Source of the DNA: Arcuatula senhousia
Lineage: Eukaryota; Mollusca; Bivalvia; Mytilida; Mytilidae
Direction: 5' to 3'
Length of the DNA: 64,000 nucleotides
Assembly (NCBI GenBank): GCA_963971305.1
Contig: OZ020305.1
Location: 45,841,750-45,905,749, forward strand
The stretch's first letter is position 1. Every line of letters starts with the position of its first letter. Positions 47,701 through 60,255 of the stretch are shown one piece after another. Position numbers and translations under genes: made by a program. The notes below the pieces were generated by a model. That model was not told the origin of the DNA. It did no database searches and worked only from the letters and a program-made list of their open reading frames with translations.

Positions 47701-50700
47701 CTTTCCATTAAATTCAGTTATTCTTTAACAACTTTGTGTAAGAAGCAAATAAGATCTGATGTGGCATTCAAATATTGTGACTCCTTGAAGGCAAAACAAA
47801 ACAAGTAATCTTTAAAGACAACACAAAAACAGGAAAATAAGAAGCCCACAACAAAACAACAAAATGTACCCACTAAACATCTTAATTGCAATAAATACCA
47901 ATTTGATGATAAGTTGATTTGTTGCAAAATCTTTTGCATTCACCTAAATTCTTTTGCATCTTTTCAGAACTCCAGTGGTATCAAACTAGAGGAACAACAA
48001 CAGACCACAAGGACCTTCCACAGATGTCAAAGAAGAGGTCCATGTAAAACTTTGAAGCAAGACCAACTTGGTAAATACAAGTATATATTTTAGATATTAC
48101 AAAGAAACACAGTCAGTTGTTTAAGTAGGAATTGTATGAGGAAATTTTTAAAAATTACTAAGGGGGAGATAATTTATGCATTATTAGATACTATATACAA
48201 TCTGGTTATTGGCACACAAGTCAAGCAGTGTGTGTTAAACAATTTTTAAAAAAGTAGTTTAAATTCTTATTTTGGTAAGTTTCTAATTGGTTTGATTTCA
48301 TTGCATATTTTGTATGTATTTTGTGAAATTTGCAAGTGACACTACTCAAGCTTCTAAAGTTTTTATTTCTAATTAAAATTACATCCCTTCAGGATGAAGA
48401 CCTACGCATGAAGATAAAGAAAAAGGCAAAGAATCACAGACTAAGGAGGAGGTAACCTATATTTGTTTAGGTTTTGACTAATACATTTATTTTTCTGCTC
48501 TAGGTTTGCGCGCGCAGAAGAGATCAAGAGGGGGATCCCACACCACCAGAAGAAAGATGCTTCCAAGGATGTCATGGAAGAAGAAAAAAATACCTAGTTT
48601 GATGGAAGGTAACTGTAGATGTAAACTTGACTTTCTGTGTTCTTTTCTTTCCATTAAATTCAGTTATTCTTTAACAACTTTGTGTAAGAAGCAAATAAGC
48701 ACTGATGTGGCATTCAAATATTGTGACTCCTTGAAGGCAAAACAAAACGAGTAATCTTAAAAGACAACACAAAAACAGGAAAATAAGAAGCCCACAACAA
48801 AACAACAAAATGTACCCACTAAACATCTTAATTGCAATAAATACCAATTTGATGATAAGTTGATTTGTTGCAAAATCTTTTGCATTCACCTAAATTCTTT
48901 TGCATCTTTTCAGAACTCCAGTGGTGTCAAACTAGAGGAACAACAACAGACCACAAGGACCTTCCACAGATGTCAAAGAAGTGGTCCATGTAAAACTTTG
49001 AAGCAAGACCAACTTGGTAAATACAAGTATATATTTTAGATATTACAAAGAAACACAGTCAGTTGTTTAAGTAGGAATTGGATAAGGAAATTTTTAAAAA
49101 TTACTAAGGGGGAGATAATTTATGCATTATTAGATACTATATACAATCTGGTTATTGGCACACAAGTCAAGCAGTGTGTGTTAAACAATTTTTAAAAAAG
49201 TAGTTTAAATTCTTATTTTGGTAAGTTTCTAATTGGTTTGATTTCATTGCATATTTTGTATGTATTTTGTGAAATTTGCAAGTGACACTACTCAAGCTTC
49301 TAAAGTTTTTATTTCTAATTTAAATTTCATCGCTTCAGGATGAAGACCTACGCATGAAGATAAAGAAAAAGGCAAAGAATCACAGACTAAGGAGGAGGTA
49401 ACCTATATTTGTTTAGGTTTTGACTAATACATTTATTTTTCTGCTCTAGGTGCGCGCGTGCAGAAGAGATCAAGAGGGGGATCCCACACCACCAGATGAA
49501 AGATGCTTCCAAGGATGTCATGGAAGAAGAAAAAAATACCTAGTTTGATGGAAGGTAACTGTAGATGTAAACTTGACTTTCTGTGTTCTTTTCTTTCCAT
49601 TAAATTCAGTTATTCTTTAACAACTTTGTGTAAGAAGCAAATAAGATCTGATGTGGCATTCAAATATTGTGACTCCTTGAAGGCAAAACAAAACAAGTAA
49701 TCTTTAAAGACAACACAAAAACAGGAAAATAAGAAGCCCACAACAAAACAACAAAATGTACCCACTAAACATCTTAATTGCAATAAATACCAATTTGATG
49801 ATAAGTTGATTTGTTGCAAAATCTTTTGCATTCACCTAAATTCTTTTGCATCTTTTCAGAACTCCAGTGGTATCAAACTAGAGGAACAACAACAGACCAC
49901 AAGGACCTTCCACAGATGTCAAAGAAGAGGTCCATGTAAAACTTTGAAGCAAGACCAACTTGGTAAATACAAGTATATATTTTAGATATTACAAAGAAAC
50001 ACAGTCAGTTGTTTAAGTAGGAATTGTATGAGGAAATTTTTAAAAATTACTAAGGGGGAGATAATTTATGCATTATTAGATACTATATACAATCTGGTTA
50101 TTGGCACACAAGTCAAGCAGTGTGTGTTAAACAATTTTTAAAAAAGTAGTTTAAATTCTTATTTTGGTAAGTTTCTAATTGGTTTGATTTCATTGCATAT
50201 TTTGTATGTATTTTGTGAAATTTGCAAGTGACACTACTCAAGCTTCTAAAGTTTTTATTTCTAATTAAAATTACATCCCTTCAGGATGAAGACCTACGCA
50301 TGAAGATAAAGAAAAAGGCAAAGAATCACAGACTAAGGAGGAGGTAACCTATATTTGTTTAGGTTTTGACTAATACATTTATTTTTCTGCTCTAGGTTTG
50401 CGCGCGCAGAAGAGATCAAGAGGGGGATCCCACACCACCAGACGGAAGATGCTTCCAAGGATGTCATGGAAGAAGAAAAAAATACCTAGTTTGATGGAAG
50501 GTAACTGTAGATGTAAACTTGACTTTCTGTGTTCTTTTCTTTCCATTAAATTCAGTTATTCTTTAACAACTTTGTGTAAGAAGCAAATAAGCACTGATGT
50601 GGCATTCAAATATTGTGACTCCTTGAAGGCAAAACAAAACGAGTAATCTTAAAAGACAACACAAAAACAGGAAAATAAGAAGCCCACAACAAAACAACAA

Positions 50701-53234
50701 AATGTACCCACTAAACATCTTAATTGCAATAAATACCAATTTGATGATAAGTTGATTTGTTGCAAAATCTTTTGCATTCACCTAAATTCTTTTGCATCTT
50801 TTCAGAACTCCAGTGGTGTCAAACTAGAGGAACAACAACAGACCACAAGGACCTTCCACAGATGTCAAAGAAGTGGTCCATGTAAAACTTTGAAGCAAGA
50901 CCAACTTGGTAAATACAAGTATATATTTTAGATATTACAAAGAAACACAGTCAGTTGTTTAAGTAGGAATTGGATAAGGAAATTTTTAAAAATTACTAAG
51001 GGGGAGATAATTTATGCATTATTAGATACTATATACAATCTGGTTATTGGCACACAAGTCAAGCAGTGTGTGTTAAACAATTTTTAAAAAAGTAGTTTAA
51101 ATTCTTATTTTGGTAAGTTTCTAATTAGTTTGATTTCATTGCATATTTTGTATGTATTTTGTGAAATTTGCAAGTGACACTACTCAAGCTTCTAAAGTTT
51201 TTATTTCTAATTTAAATTTCATCGCTTCAGGATGAAGACCTACGCATGAAGATAAAGAAAAAGGCAAAGAATCACAGACTAAGGAGGAGGTAACCTATAT
51301 TTGTTTAGGTTTTGACTAATACATTTATTTTTCTGCTCTAGGTGCGCGCGTGCAGAAGAGATCAAGAGGGGGATCCCACACCACCAGATGAAAGATGCTT
51401 CCAAGGATGTCATGGAAGAAGAAAAAAATACCTAGTTTGATGGAAGGTAACTGTAGATGTAAACTTGACTTTCTGTGTTCTTTTCTTTCCATTAAATTCA
51501 GTTATTCTTTAACAACTTTGTGTAAGAAGCAAATAAGAACTGATGTGGCATTCAAATATTGTGACTCCTTGAAGGCAAAACAAAACAAGTAATCTTAAAA
51601 GACAACACAAAAACAGGAAAATAAGAAGCCCACAACAAAACAACAAAATGTACCCACTAAACATCTTAATTGCAATAAATACCAATTTGATGATAAGTTG
51701 ATTTGTTGCAAAATCTTTTGCATTCACCTAAATTCTTTTGCATCTTTTCAGAACTCCAGTGGTATCAAACTAGAGGAACAACAACAGACCACAAGGACCT
51801 TCCACAGATGTCAAAGAAGAGGTCCATGTAAAACTTTGAAGCAAGACCAACTTGGTAAATACAAGTATATATTTTAGATATTACAAAGAAACACAGTCAG
51901 TTGTTTAAGTAGGAATTGTATGAGGAAATTTTTAAAAATTACTAAGGGGGAGATAATTTATGCATTATTAGATACTATATACAATCTGGTTATTGGCACA
52001 CAAGTCAAGCAGTGTGTGTTAAACAATTTTTAAAAAAGTAGTTTAAATTCTTATTTTGGTAAGTTTCTAATTGGTTTGATTTCATTGCATATTTTGTATG
52101 TATTTTGTGAAATTTGCAAGTGACACTACTCAAGCTTCTAAAGTTTTTATTTCTAATTAAAATTACATCCCTTCAGGATGAAGACCTACGCATGAAGATA
52201 AAGAAAAAGGCAAAGAATCACAGACTAAGGAGGAGGTAACCTATATTTGTTTAGGTTTTGACTAATACATTTATTTTTCTGCTCTAGGTTTGCGCGCGCA
52301 GAAGAGATCAAGAGGGGGATCCCACACCACCAGACGAAAGATGCTTCCAAGGATGTCATGGAAGAAGAAAAAAATACCTAGTTTGATGGAAGGTAACTGT
52401 AGATGTAAACTTGACTTTCTGTGTTCTTTTCTTTCCATTAAATTCAGTTATTCTTTAACAACTTTGTGTAAGAAGCAAATAAGCACTGATGTGGCATTCA
52501 AATATTGTGACTCCTTGAAAGGCAAAACAAAACGAGTAATCTTAAAAGACAACACAAAAACAGGAAAATAAGAAGCCCACAACAAAACAACAAAATGTAC
52601 CCACTAAACATCTTAATTGCAATAAATACCAATTTGATGATAAGTTGATTTGTTGCAAAATCTTTTGCATTCACCTAAATTATTTTGCATCTTTTCAGAA
52701 CTCCAGTGGTGTCAAACTAGAGGAACAACAACAGACCACAAGGACCTTCCACAGATGTCAAAGAAGAGGTCCATGTAAAACTTTGAAGCAAGACCAACTT
52801 GGTAAATACAAGTATATATTTTAGATATTACAAAGAAACACAGTCAGTTGTTTAAGTAGGAATTGGATAAGGAAATTTTTAAAAATTACTAAGGGGGAGA
52901 TAATTTATGCATTATTAGATACTATATACAATCTGGTTATTGGCACACAAGTCAAGCAGTGTGTGTTAAACAATTTTTAAAAAAGTAGTTTAAATTCTTA
53001 TTTTGGTAAGTTTCTAATTGGTTTGATTTCATTGCATATTTTGTATGTATTTTGTGAAATTTGCAAGTGACACTACTCAAGCTTCTAAAGTTTTTATTTC
53101 TAATTTAAATTTCATCGCTTCAGGATGAAGACCTACGCATGAAGATAAAGAAAAAGGCAAAGAATCACAGACTAAGGAGGAGGTAACCTATATTTGTTTA
53201 GGTTTTGACTAATACATTTATTTTTCTGCTCTAG
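44720..53234 (+). repeat. Dimeric higher-order repeat, 1892 bp
   Basis: Exon B starts 44720, 46612, 48504, 50396 and 52288 are spaced by exactly 1892. The odd member has GTTTGCGCGC, AAGCACTGATG and mostly AAGAAGTGGTCC in exon C. The even member has GTGCGCGCGTGC, CACCAGATGAAAG, AACAAGTAATC and GGTATCAAAC. Four to five dimers are present with only scattered differences, so this is the most recently amplified part of the array. Confidence 0.85.
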
Positions 53235-56200
53235 GTGCGCGCGTGCAGAAGAGATCAAGAGGGGGATCCCACACCACCAGATGAAAGATGCTTCCAAGGA
53301 TGTCATGGAAGAAGAAAAAAATACCTAGTTTGATGGAAGGTAACTGTAGATGTAAACTTGACTTTCTGTGTTCTTTTCTTTCCATTAAATTCAGTTATTC
53401 TTTAACAACTTTGTGTAAGAAGCAAATAAGATCTGATGTGGCATTCAAATATTGTGACTCCTTGAAGGCAAAACAAAACCAGTAATCTTAAAAGACAACA
53501 CAAAAACAGAAAAATAAGAAGCCCACAACAAAAACAACAAAATGTACCCACTAAACATCTTAATTGCAATAAATACCAATTTGATGATAAGTTGATTTGT
53601 TGCAAAATCTTTTGCATTCACCTAAATTCTTTTTTATCTTTTCAGAACTCCAGTGGTGTCAAACTAGAGGAACAACAACAGACCACAAGGACCTTCCACA
53701 GATGTCAAAGAAGAGGTCCATGTAAAACTTTGAAGCAAGACCAACTTGGTAAATACAAGTATATATTTTAGATATTACAAAGAAACACAGTCAGTTGTTT
53801 AAGTAGGAATTGTATGAGGAAATTTTTAAAAATTACTAAGGGGGAGATAATTTATGCATTATTAGATACTATATACAATCTGGTTATTGGCACACAAGTC
53901 AAGCAGTGTGTGTTCAACAATTTTTAAGAAAGTAGTTTAAATTCTTATTTTGGTAAGTTTCTAATTGGTTTGATTTCATTGCATATTTTGTATGTATTTT
54001 GTGAAATTTGCAAGTGACACTACTCAAGCTTCTAAAGTTTTTATTTCTAATTAAAATTACATCGCTTCAGGATGAAGACCTACGCATGAAGATAAAGAAA
54101 AAGGCAAAGAATCACAGACTAAGGAGGAGGTAACCTATATTTGTTTAGGTTTTGACTAATACATTTATTTTTCTGCTCTAGGTTTGCACGCGCAGAAGAG
54201 ATCAAGAGGGGGATCCCACACCACCAGACGAAAGATGCTTCCAAGGATGTCATGGAAGAAGAAAAAAATACCTAGTTTGATGGAAGGTAACTGCAGATGT
54301 AAACTTGACTTTCTGTGTTCTTTTCTTTCCATTAAATTCAGTTATTCTTTAACAACTTTGTGTAAGAAGCAAATAAGTACTGATGTGGCATTCAAATATT
54401 GTGACTCCTTGAAGGCAAAACAAAACCAGTAATCTTAAAAGACAACACAAAAACAGGAAAATAAGAAGCCCACAACAAAACAACAAAATGTACCCACTAA
54501 ACATCTTAATTGCAATAAATACCAATTTGATGATACGGTAAGTTGATTTGTTGCAAAATCTTTTGCATTCACCTAAATTCTTTTGCATCTTTTCAGAACT
54601 CCAGTGGTGTCAAACTAGAGGAACAACAACAGACCACAAGGACCTTCCACAGATGTCAAAGAAGAGGTCCATGTAAAACTTTGAAGCAAGACCAACTTGG
54701 TAAATACAAGTATATATTTTAGATATTACAAAGAAACACAGTCAGTTGTTTAAGTAGGAACTGGATAAGGAAATTTTTAAAAATTACTAAGGGGGAGATA
54801 ATTTATGCATTATTAGATACTATATACAATCTGGTTATTGGCACACAAGTCAAGCAGTGTGTGTTCAACAATTTTTAAGAAAGTAGTTTAAATTCTTATT
54901 TTGGTAAGTTTCTAATTGGTTTGATTTCATTGCATATTTTGTATGTATTTTGTGAAATTTGCAAGTGACACTACTCAAGCTTCTAAAGTTTTTATTTCTA
55001 ATTAAAATTACATCGCTTCAGGATGAAGACCTACGCATGAAGATAAAGAAAAAGGCAAAGAATCACAGACTAAGGAGGAGGTAACCTATATTTGTTTAGG
55101 TTTTGACTAATACATTTATTTTTCTGCTCTAGGTTTGCACGCGCAGAAGAGATCAAGAGGGGGATCCCACACCACCAGACGAAAGATGCTTCCAAGGATG
55201 TCATGGAAGAAGAAAAAAATACCTAGTTTGATGGAAGGTAACTGTAGATGTAAACTTGACTTTCTGTGTTCTTTTCTTTCCATTAAATTCAGTTATTCTT
55301 TAACAACTTTGTGTAAGAAGCAAATAAGTACTGATGTGGCATTCAAATATTGTGACTCCTTGAAGGCAAAACAAAACCAGTAATCTTAAAAGACAACACA
55401 AAAACAGGAAAATAAGAAGCCCACAACAAAACAACAAAATGTACCCACTAAACATCTTAATTGCAATAAATACCAATTTGATGATACGGTAAGTTGATTT
55501 GTTGCAAAATCTTTTGCATTCACCTAAATTCTTTTGCATCTTTTCAGAACTCCAGTGGTGTCAAACTAGAGGAACAACAACAGACCACAAGGACCTTCCA
55601 CAGATGTCAAAGAAGAGGTCCATGTAAAACTTTGAAGCAAGACCAACTTGGTAAATACAAGTATATATTTTAGATATTACAAAGAAACACAGTCAGTTGT
55701 TTAAGTAGGAACTGGATAAGGAAATTTTTAAAAATTACTAAGGGGGAGATAATTTATGCATTATTAGATACTATATACAATCTGGTTATTGGCACACAAG
55801 TCAAGCAGTGTGTGTTAAACAATTTTTAAAAAAGTAGTTTAAATTCTTATTTTGGTAAGTTTCTAATTGGTTTGATTTCATTGCATATTTTGTATGTATT
55901 TTGTGAAATTTGCAAGTGACACTACTCAAGCTTCTAAAGTTTTTATTTCTAATTAAAATTACATCGCTTCAGGATGAAGACCTACGCATGAAGATAAAGA
56001 AAAAGGCAAAGAATCACAGACTAAGGAGGAGGTAACCTATATTTGTTTAGGTTTTGACTAATACATTTATTTTTCTGCTCTAGGTTTGCGCGCGCAGAAG
56101 AGATCAAGAGGGGGATCCCCCACCACCAGACGAAAGATGCTTCCAAGGATGTCATGGAAGAAGAAAAAAATACCTAGTTTGATGGAAGGTAACTGTAGAT

Positions 56201-56923
56201 GTAAACTTGACTTTCTGTGTTCTTTTCTTTCCATTAAATTCAGTTATTCTTTAACAACTATGTGTAAGAAGCAAATAAGTACTGATATGGCAGTCAAATA
56301 TTGTGACTCCTTGAAGGCAAAACAAAACCAGTAATCTTAAAAGACAACACAAAAACAGGAAAATAAGAAGCCCACAACAAAACAACAAAATGTACCCACT
56401 AAATATCTTAATTGCAATAAATACCAATTTGATGATACGGTAAGTTGATTTGTTGCAAAATCTTTTGCATTCACCTAAATTCTTTTGCATCTTTTCAGAA
56501 CTCCAGTGGTGTCAAACTAGAGGAACAACAACAGACCACAAGGACCTTCCACAGATGTCAAAGAAGAGGTCCATGTAAAACTTTGAAGCAAGACCAACTT
56601 GGTAAATACAAGTATATATTTTAGATATTACAAAGAAACACAGTCAGTTGTTTAAGTAGGAATTGTATGAGGAAATTTTTAAAAATTACTAAGGGGGAGA
56701 TAATTTATGCATTATTAGATACTATATACAATCTGGTTATTGGCACACAAGTCAAGCAGTGTGTGTTAAACAATTTTTAAAAAAGTAGTTTAAATTCTTA
56801 TTTTGGTAAGTTTCTAATTGGTTTGATTTCATTGCATATTTTGTATGTATTTTGTGAATTTTGCAAGTGACACAACTCAAGCTTCTAAAGTTTTTATTTC
56901 TAATTAAAATTTCATCGCTTCAG

Positions 56924-57140
56924 GATGAAGACCTACGCATGAAGATAAAGAAAAAGGCAAAGAATCACAGACTAAGGAGGAGGTAACCTATATTTGTTTA
57001 GGTTTTGACTAATACATTTTATTTTTCTGCTCTAGGTTTGCGCGCGCAGAAGAGATCAAGAGGGGGATCCCACACCACCAGACGAAAGATGCTTCCAAGG
57101 ATGTCATGGAAGAAGAAAAAAATACCTAGTTTGATGGAAG
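56924..57140 (+). other. Last exons A and B
   Basis: A (56924-56982), a 53-nt intron and B (57036-57140) are intact, with the same splice borders and the same two TGA positions as the other units. Confidence 0.6.
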
Positions 57141-57437
57141 GTAACTGTAGATGTAAACTTGACTTTCTGTGTTCTTTTCTTTCCATTAAATTCAGTTATT
57201 CTTTAACAACTTTGTGTAAGAAGCAAATAAGTACTGATGTGGCATTCAAATATTGTGACTCCTTGAAGGCAAAACAAAACCAGTAATCTTAAAAGACAAC
57301 ACAAAAACAGGAAAATAAGAAGCCCACAACAAAATATACACTCTAAACATCTTAATTGCAATAAATTCCAATTTGATGATAAGTTGATTTGTTGCAAAAT
57401 CTTTTGCATTCACCTAAATTCTTTTGCATCTTTTCAG

Positions 57438-57539
57438 AACTCCAGTGGTGTCAAACTAGAGGAACAACAACAGACCACAAGGACCTTCCACAGATGTCAA
57501 AGAAGAGGTCCATGTAAAACTTTGAAGAAGGCCAACTTG
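57438..57539 (+). other. Last exon C, one base shorter
   Basis: The acceptor TTTGCATCTTTTCAG and the donor TTG|GTAAATA are kept, but GAAGCAAGACC has become GAAGAAGGCC, so the exon is 102 nt. In the open frame the end now reads TLKKANL and exits at a codon border, not one base over. The next exon-like block downstream (62101) would then be entered in its frame 1. Confidence 0.55.
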
Positions 57540-57541
57540 GT

Positions 57542-58260
57542 AAATACAAGTATATTTTTTTAAATATTACAATGAAACAGAGTCAGTTGTTCAGTAATTC
57601 TTTAACAACTTTGTGTAAGAAGCAAGTAAGTACTGATTAGGCATTCCTTGAAGGCAAAACAAAACCAGTTATCTTAAAAGACAACACAAAAACAGGAAAA
57701 TAAGAAGCCCACAACAAAACAACAAAATGTACACATTAAACATCCTAATTGCAATAAACATCAATTTGATGAAAGCAAGACCAACTTGGTAAATACAAAT
57801 ATATATTTTAAATATTACAATGAAACACAGTCAGTTATTTAAGTAAGAATTGTATGAAGAAATAATTTAGGGTGAATTTTTTAAAATTACTTAGGGGGGA
57901 TATTTTATTTATTATTAGAAACTATATACATTCTAGTCATTGGCACACAAGTCAAGCAGTGTGTTAAATATTTTTTAATTTCTATTTTTTTTTTATTTCA
58001 TTGCATATTTTGTAATGTAATCATATTTTAATTACATGTATTACAATGAAACAGTAAGTTGTTTAAGAAGGAATAGCATGAAGAAATAATTTAGGCATCC
58101 TCGGAAATCCAGGACTTTCTCATCCATTACCCCTTGGTCCATAGTATGGTTTCATTTGTACATTCTTGATCTGATCTTGAACTTCATAAATTTTCAAAAC
58201 AGAAACATGTGACCACAAGGTCCTTCCGCAGATGTCAAAGAAAAGGCCCGATTTTAAATA
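57542..58260 (+). repeat. Decayed unit fragments at the array end
   Basis: Pieces of intron are joined out of order. After a short C-A intron start comes TTCTTTAACAACTTTGTGTA from the B-C intron, then an AAGCAAGACCAACTTGGTAA exon C tail at 57773-57792, then C-A intron again. A last diverged piece of exon C (GACCACAAGGTCCTTCCGCA) lies at 58212-58231. Exons A and B are absent. Confidence 0.75.
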
Positions 58261-59904
58261 TTTAACAATAGCAGTGTTAGTTTTTGTGAGCAAGAATTAA
58301 TAAATTATAGGTTTACTTTGTATCATCCTTAAAGTTTGGCCTTTCATTGTTCATTGGTATTTGATGAAAATTTGAGTTCAGGTTTTTAATGTATAGTGGA
58401 ATAACCATGGTCAACAATCGGAGACAATTTCTATTGCGCATGCGTGAGATAACCGCTAGACACTGATAAAATATTTTATATGAAATATGTAGGACTTTTT
58501 TAAAACAAATTCTATTGTGGGATTAGTTTTCGTTTTAGAATAATCTTATAGTTATATTTGAATAGAAAAAATTTCTTTCTTTCCGATGATATAATTTTTA
58601 TTATTCCATGATGTATAGAAATTGCTTCCATGTTCATTTAAAGTAGGGTACCTTTTTCTCCATACAATTCATTGTAAGAAAATTTGAAAATGAACGGAGT
58701 CGGATGTTTGAGGTCGAATATAGGCTCAAAACTACATATTTAAATTTCCTTATAGTTATGTTTCAAAAATAGACCTTCTGCAGATTAAGAATATGTAAAA
58801 ATGAAAATTTTGTGATTTGAATAAATTGCTTCCATTTTCGTTCAAAAATCGAGTAAAGGGCAATTTTTGTAAAGTCTTCCACTGTGGCAGCCAATTCACA
58901 CGTATTTGATATCTTATCTGTCATAGATAAGATACGATCGGACCACACTAGCTTGATATGGAAACTATATATACTGTGTATAAATGGTATTTTAGTAGAA
59001 ATATATGGCAGTTGTACAATGTCAAACAATGTCAAGTGTAGTTAGATTGAGCAGTTAGAAATTTGTAGACAGCTATGGACTTTTTTAATAACTTATATTT
59101 TTTTATATGATGCTGAAAAAAAAGATTACAGCAAATACGTTAAAAGATAGGATATTTAAAAAAAAAGATGTTAATTCAAAAATTAAAGTGATATTAATTT
59201 ATATTTAGAAATAAAAATGAATTGTCTGTAGATTAAAAAAAAATTGCACCATCCAGGTTGAACTGATAAAAAATTCAAACAAGTTATTCCACTGCGAAAT
59301 TATATAAGTGGTAATTATTTCATTTCATAGATGAGGGCATTTCTAAAACTACATTTAAATTTGTAAAAAAAAACGTATCTATAGTTTTTAGATTTTTTAC
59401 TAATTAAAATTAATTGATTATGAACATCCATTTTCGTGCTTATTTCGTTTATCCACTCTAAAAACAACGATATAGATTTGAGTTCTTATCACAATAAGGG
59501 CCCGTGCTGCGATATTTGGAATTTTAATAGGTCATAAAGATTATCAGTATAATTATCAATTAACACAGCTATTCGAATGATGAATAGAGATAAGTCTTAA
59601 ACAATGATATTTTAAAAGTTATTGAATTGGTTTTTGATATTTCAAAAAATATTATTGGTTAGCATGGCTTACTTTTAATAACGAATAGATTCCTTCCTAG
59701 CCCAGTGGTTGTAAAATTCATTTTATGATCGTTTGATGAATATTACCGGACAACTTCCGTAGAGGTTCTTATTGTATTCATGGAGTAAGAAAATAATGCA
59801 CTGAACACCCAATATGATACACTAGGTTTTTTTAGACTCTTTATAGTGGGCAAACAGTATATTTACAAGGTACAACAGGGAACTAGTATTATTGGCTACT
59901 TTTA
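58261..59904. other. AT-rich stretch, no gene recognised
   Basis: Frames are short and of low complexity on both strands. A single TTGCGCATGCGTGA at 58436-58449 resembles an NRF-1 site, but nothing around it looks like a promoter. If one transcript spans the array, this would be intron. Confidence 0.5.
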
Positions 59905-60255
59905 ATGCAAAATAAATTTCCAACACGATTTCGGCTATGTTCGGGAAATGAACATGAAAAGGGTGATACATTACATGAAATGACCACAGGCGTTTGGGTC
60001 CAGGATTTTCTTTTTTATTATGAAATTATATTCACCACCACCCGGAACCCGCATGGGTACAACTGTTGCATGGTTGGTTGCGAACGAAAAAAAATCAACG
60101 TGACAAGAGCTATGTTTCCGCAGCTATATTCCAAGGTATCTTTGGAACAACTGTCGCAACAGATACAAGAAAAGATGTGTATAATAATTAATGTCGACAG
60201 AACCCCCCCCCCCCCCCCCCAGGAAAAACGACAAGTAGAACTGATTTACTCTTAA
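59905..60255 (+). CDS. Unassigned open frame of 116 codons
   Basis: The frame begins MQNKFPTRFRLCSGNEHEK and includes NPHGYNCCMVGCERKK and VSLEQLSQQIQEKM. Then an 18-base C run (60203-60220) encodes prolines just before the end, KRQVELIYS and TAA. I recognise no domain. The C run is a likely site of length error or polymorphism, and a further open frame of 82 codons follows at 60287-60535, so the two could be one frame broken at the run or a decayed gene. There is no nearby promoter or splice evidence. Composition is plausible for protein but the call is weak. Confidence 0.2.
   Translation: MQNKFPTRFRLCSGNEHEKGDTLHEMTTGVWVQDFLFYYEIIFTTTRNPHGYNCCMVGCERKKINVTRAMFPQLYSKVSLEQLSQQIQEKMCIIINVDRTPPPPPQEKRQVELIYS

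Larger units (their letters stand above)
20341..57541 (+). repeat. 39-unit tandem array, each unit with three exon-like blocks
   Basis: Units of 946-953 bp repeat head to tail at well over 95% apparent identity. Exon B starts at 21000, 21953, 22904, 23856, 24807, 25758, 26705, 27657, 28605, 29552, 30499, 31450, 32401, 33352, 34299, 35246, 36192, 37143, 38089, 39035, 39985, 40931, 41882, 42828, 43774, 44720, 45666, 46612, 47558, 48504, 49450, 50396, 51342, 52288, 53235, 54182, 55133, 56084 and 57036. Each unit reads A (59 nt), 52-nt intron, B (105 nt), about 311-nt intron, C (103 nt), about 322-nt intron. Exon borders keep GT-AG everywhere I looked. The 946/951 length difference is mainly a 5-bp deletion in the B-C intron. 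Each unit has one GGATCC in exon B and one AAGCTT in the C-A intron. Confidence 0.98.

Noticed and set aside
21953..57286. Repeated plus-strand frames of 65-93 codons starting in exon B (RAQKRSRGG...), recurring in every unit
   Set aside because: They run straight through the exon B donor into the B-C intron. Only the exon part is taken as meaningful, and it is discussed under the spliced readings.
21167..57409. Repeated minus-strand frames of 65-79 codons with a very hydrophobic Leu/Phe/Cys stretch
   Set aside because: They are antisense to intron B-C, their hydrophobicity comes from A-rich plus-strand sequence, and the 5-bp deletion and other indels change the frame starts freely between units.
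20341..57541. CRISPR array
   Set aside because: Units are about 950 bp, nearly identical throughout and without unique spacers, and the host is eukaryotic.
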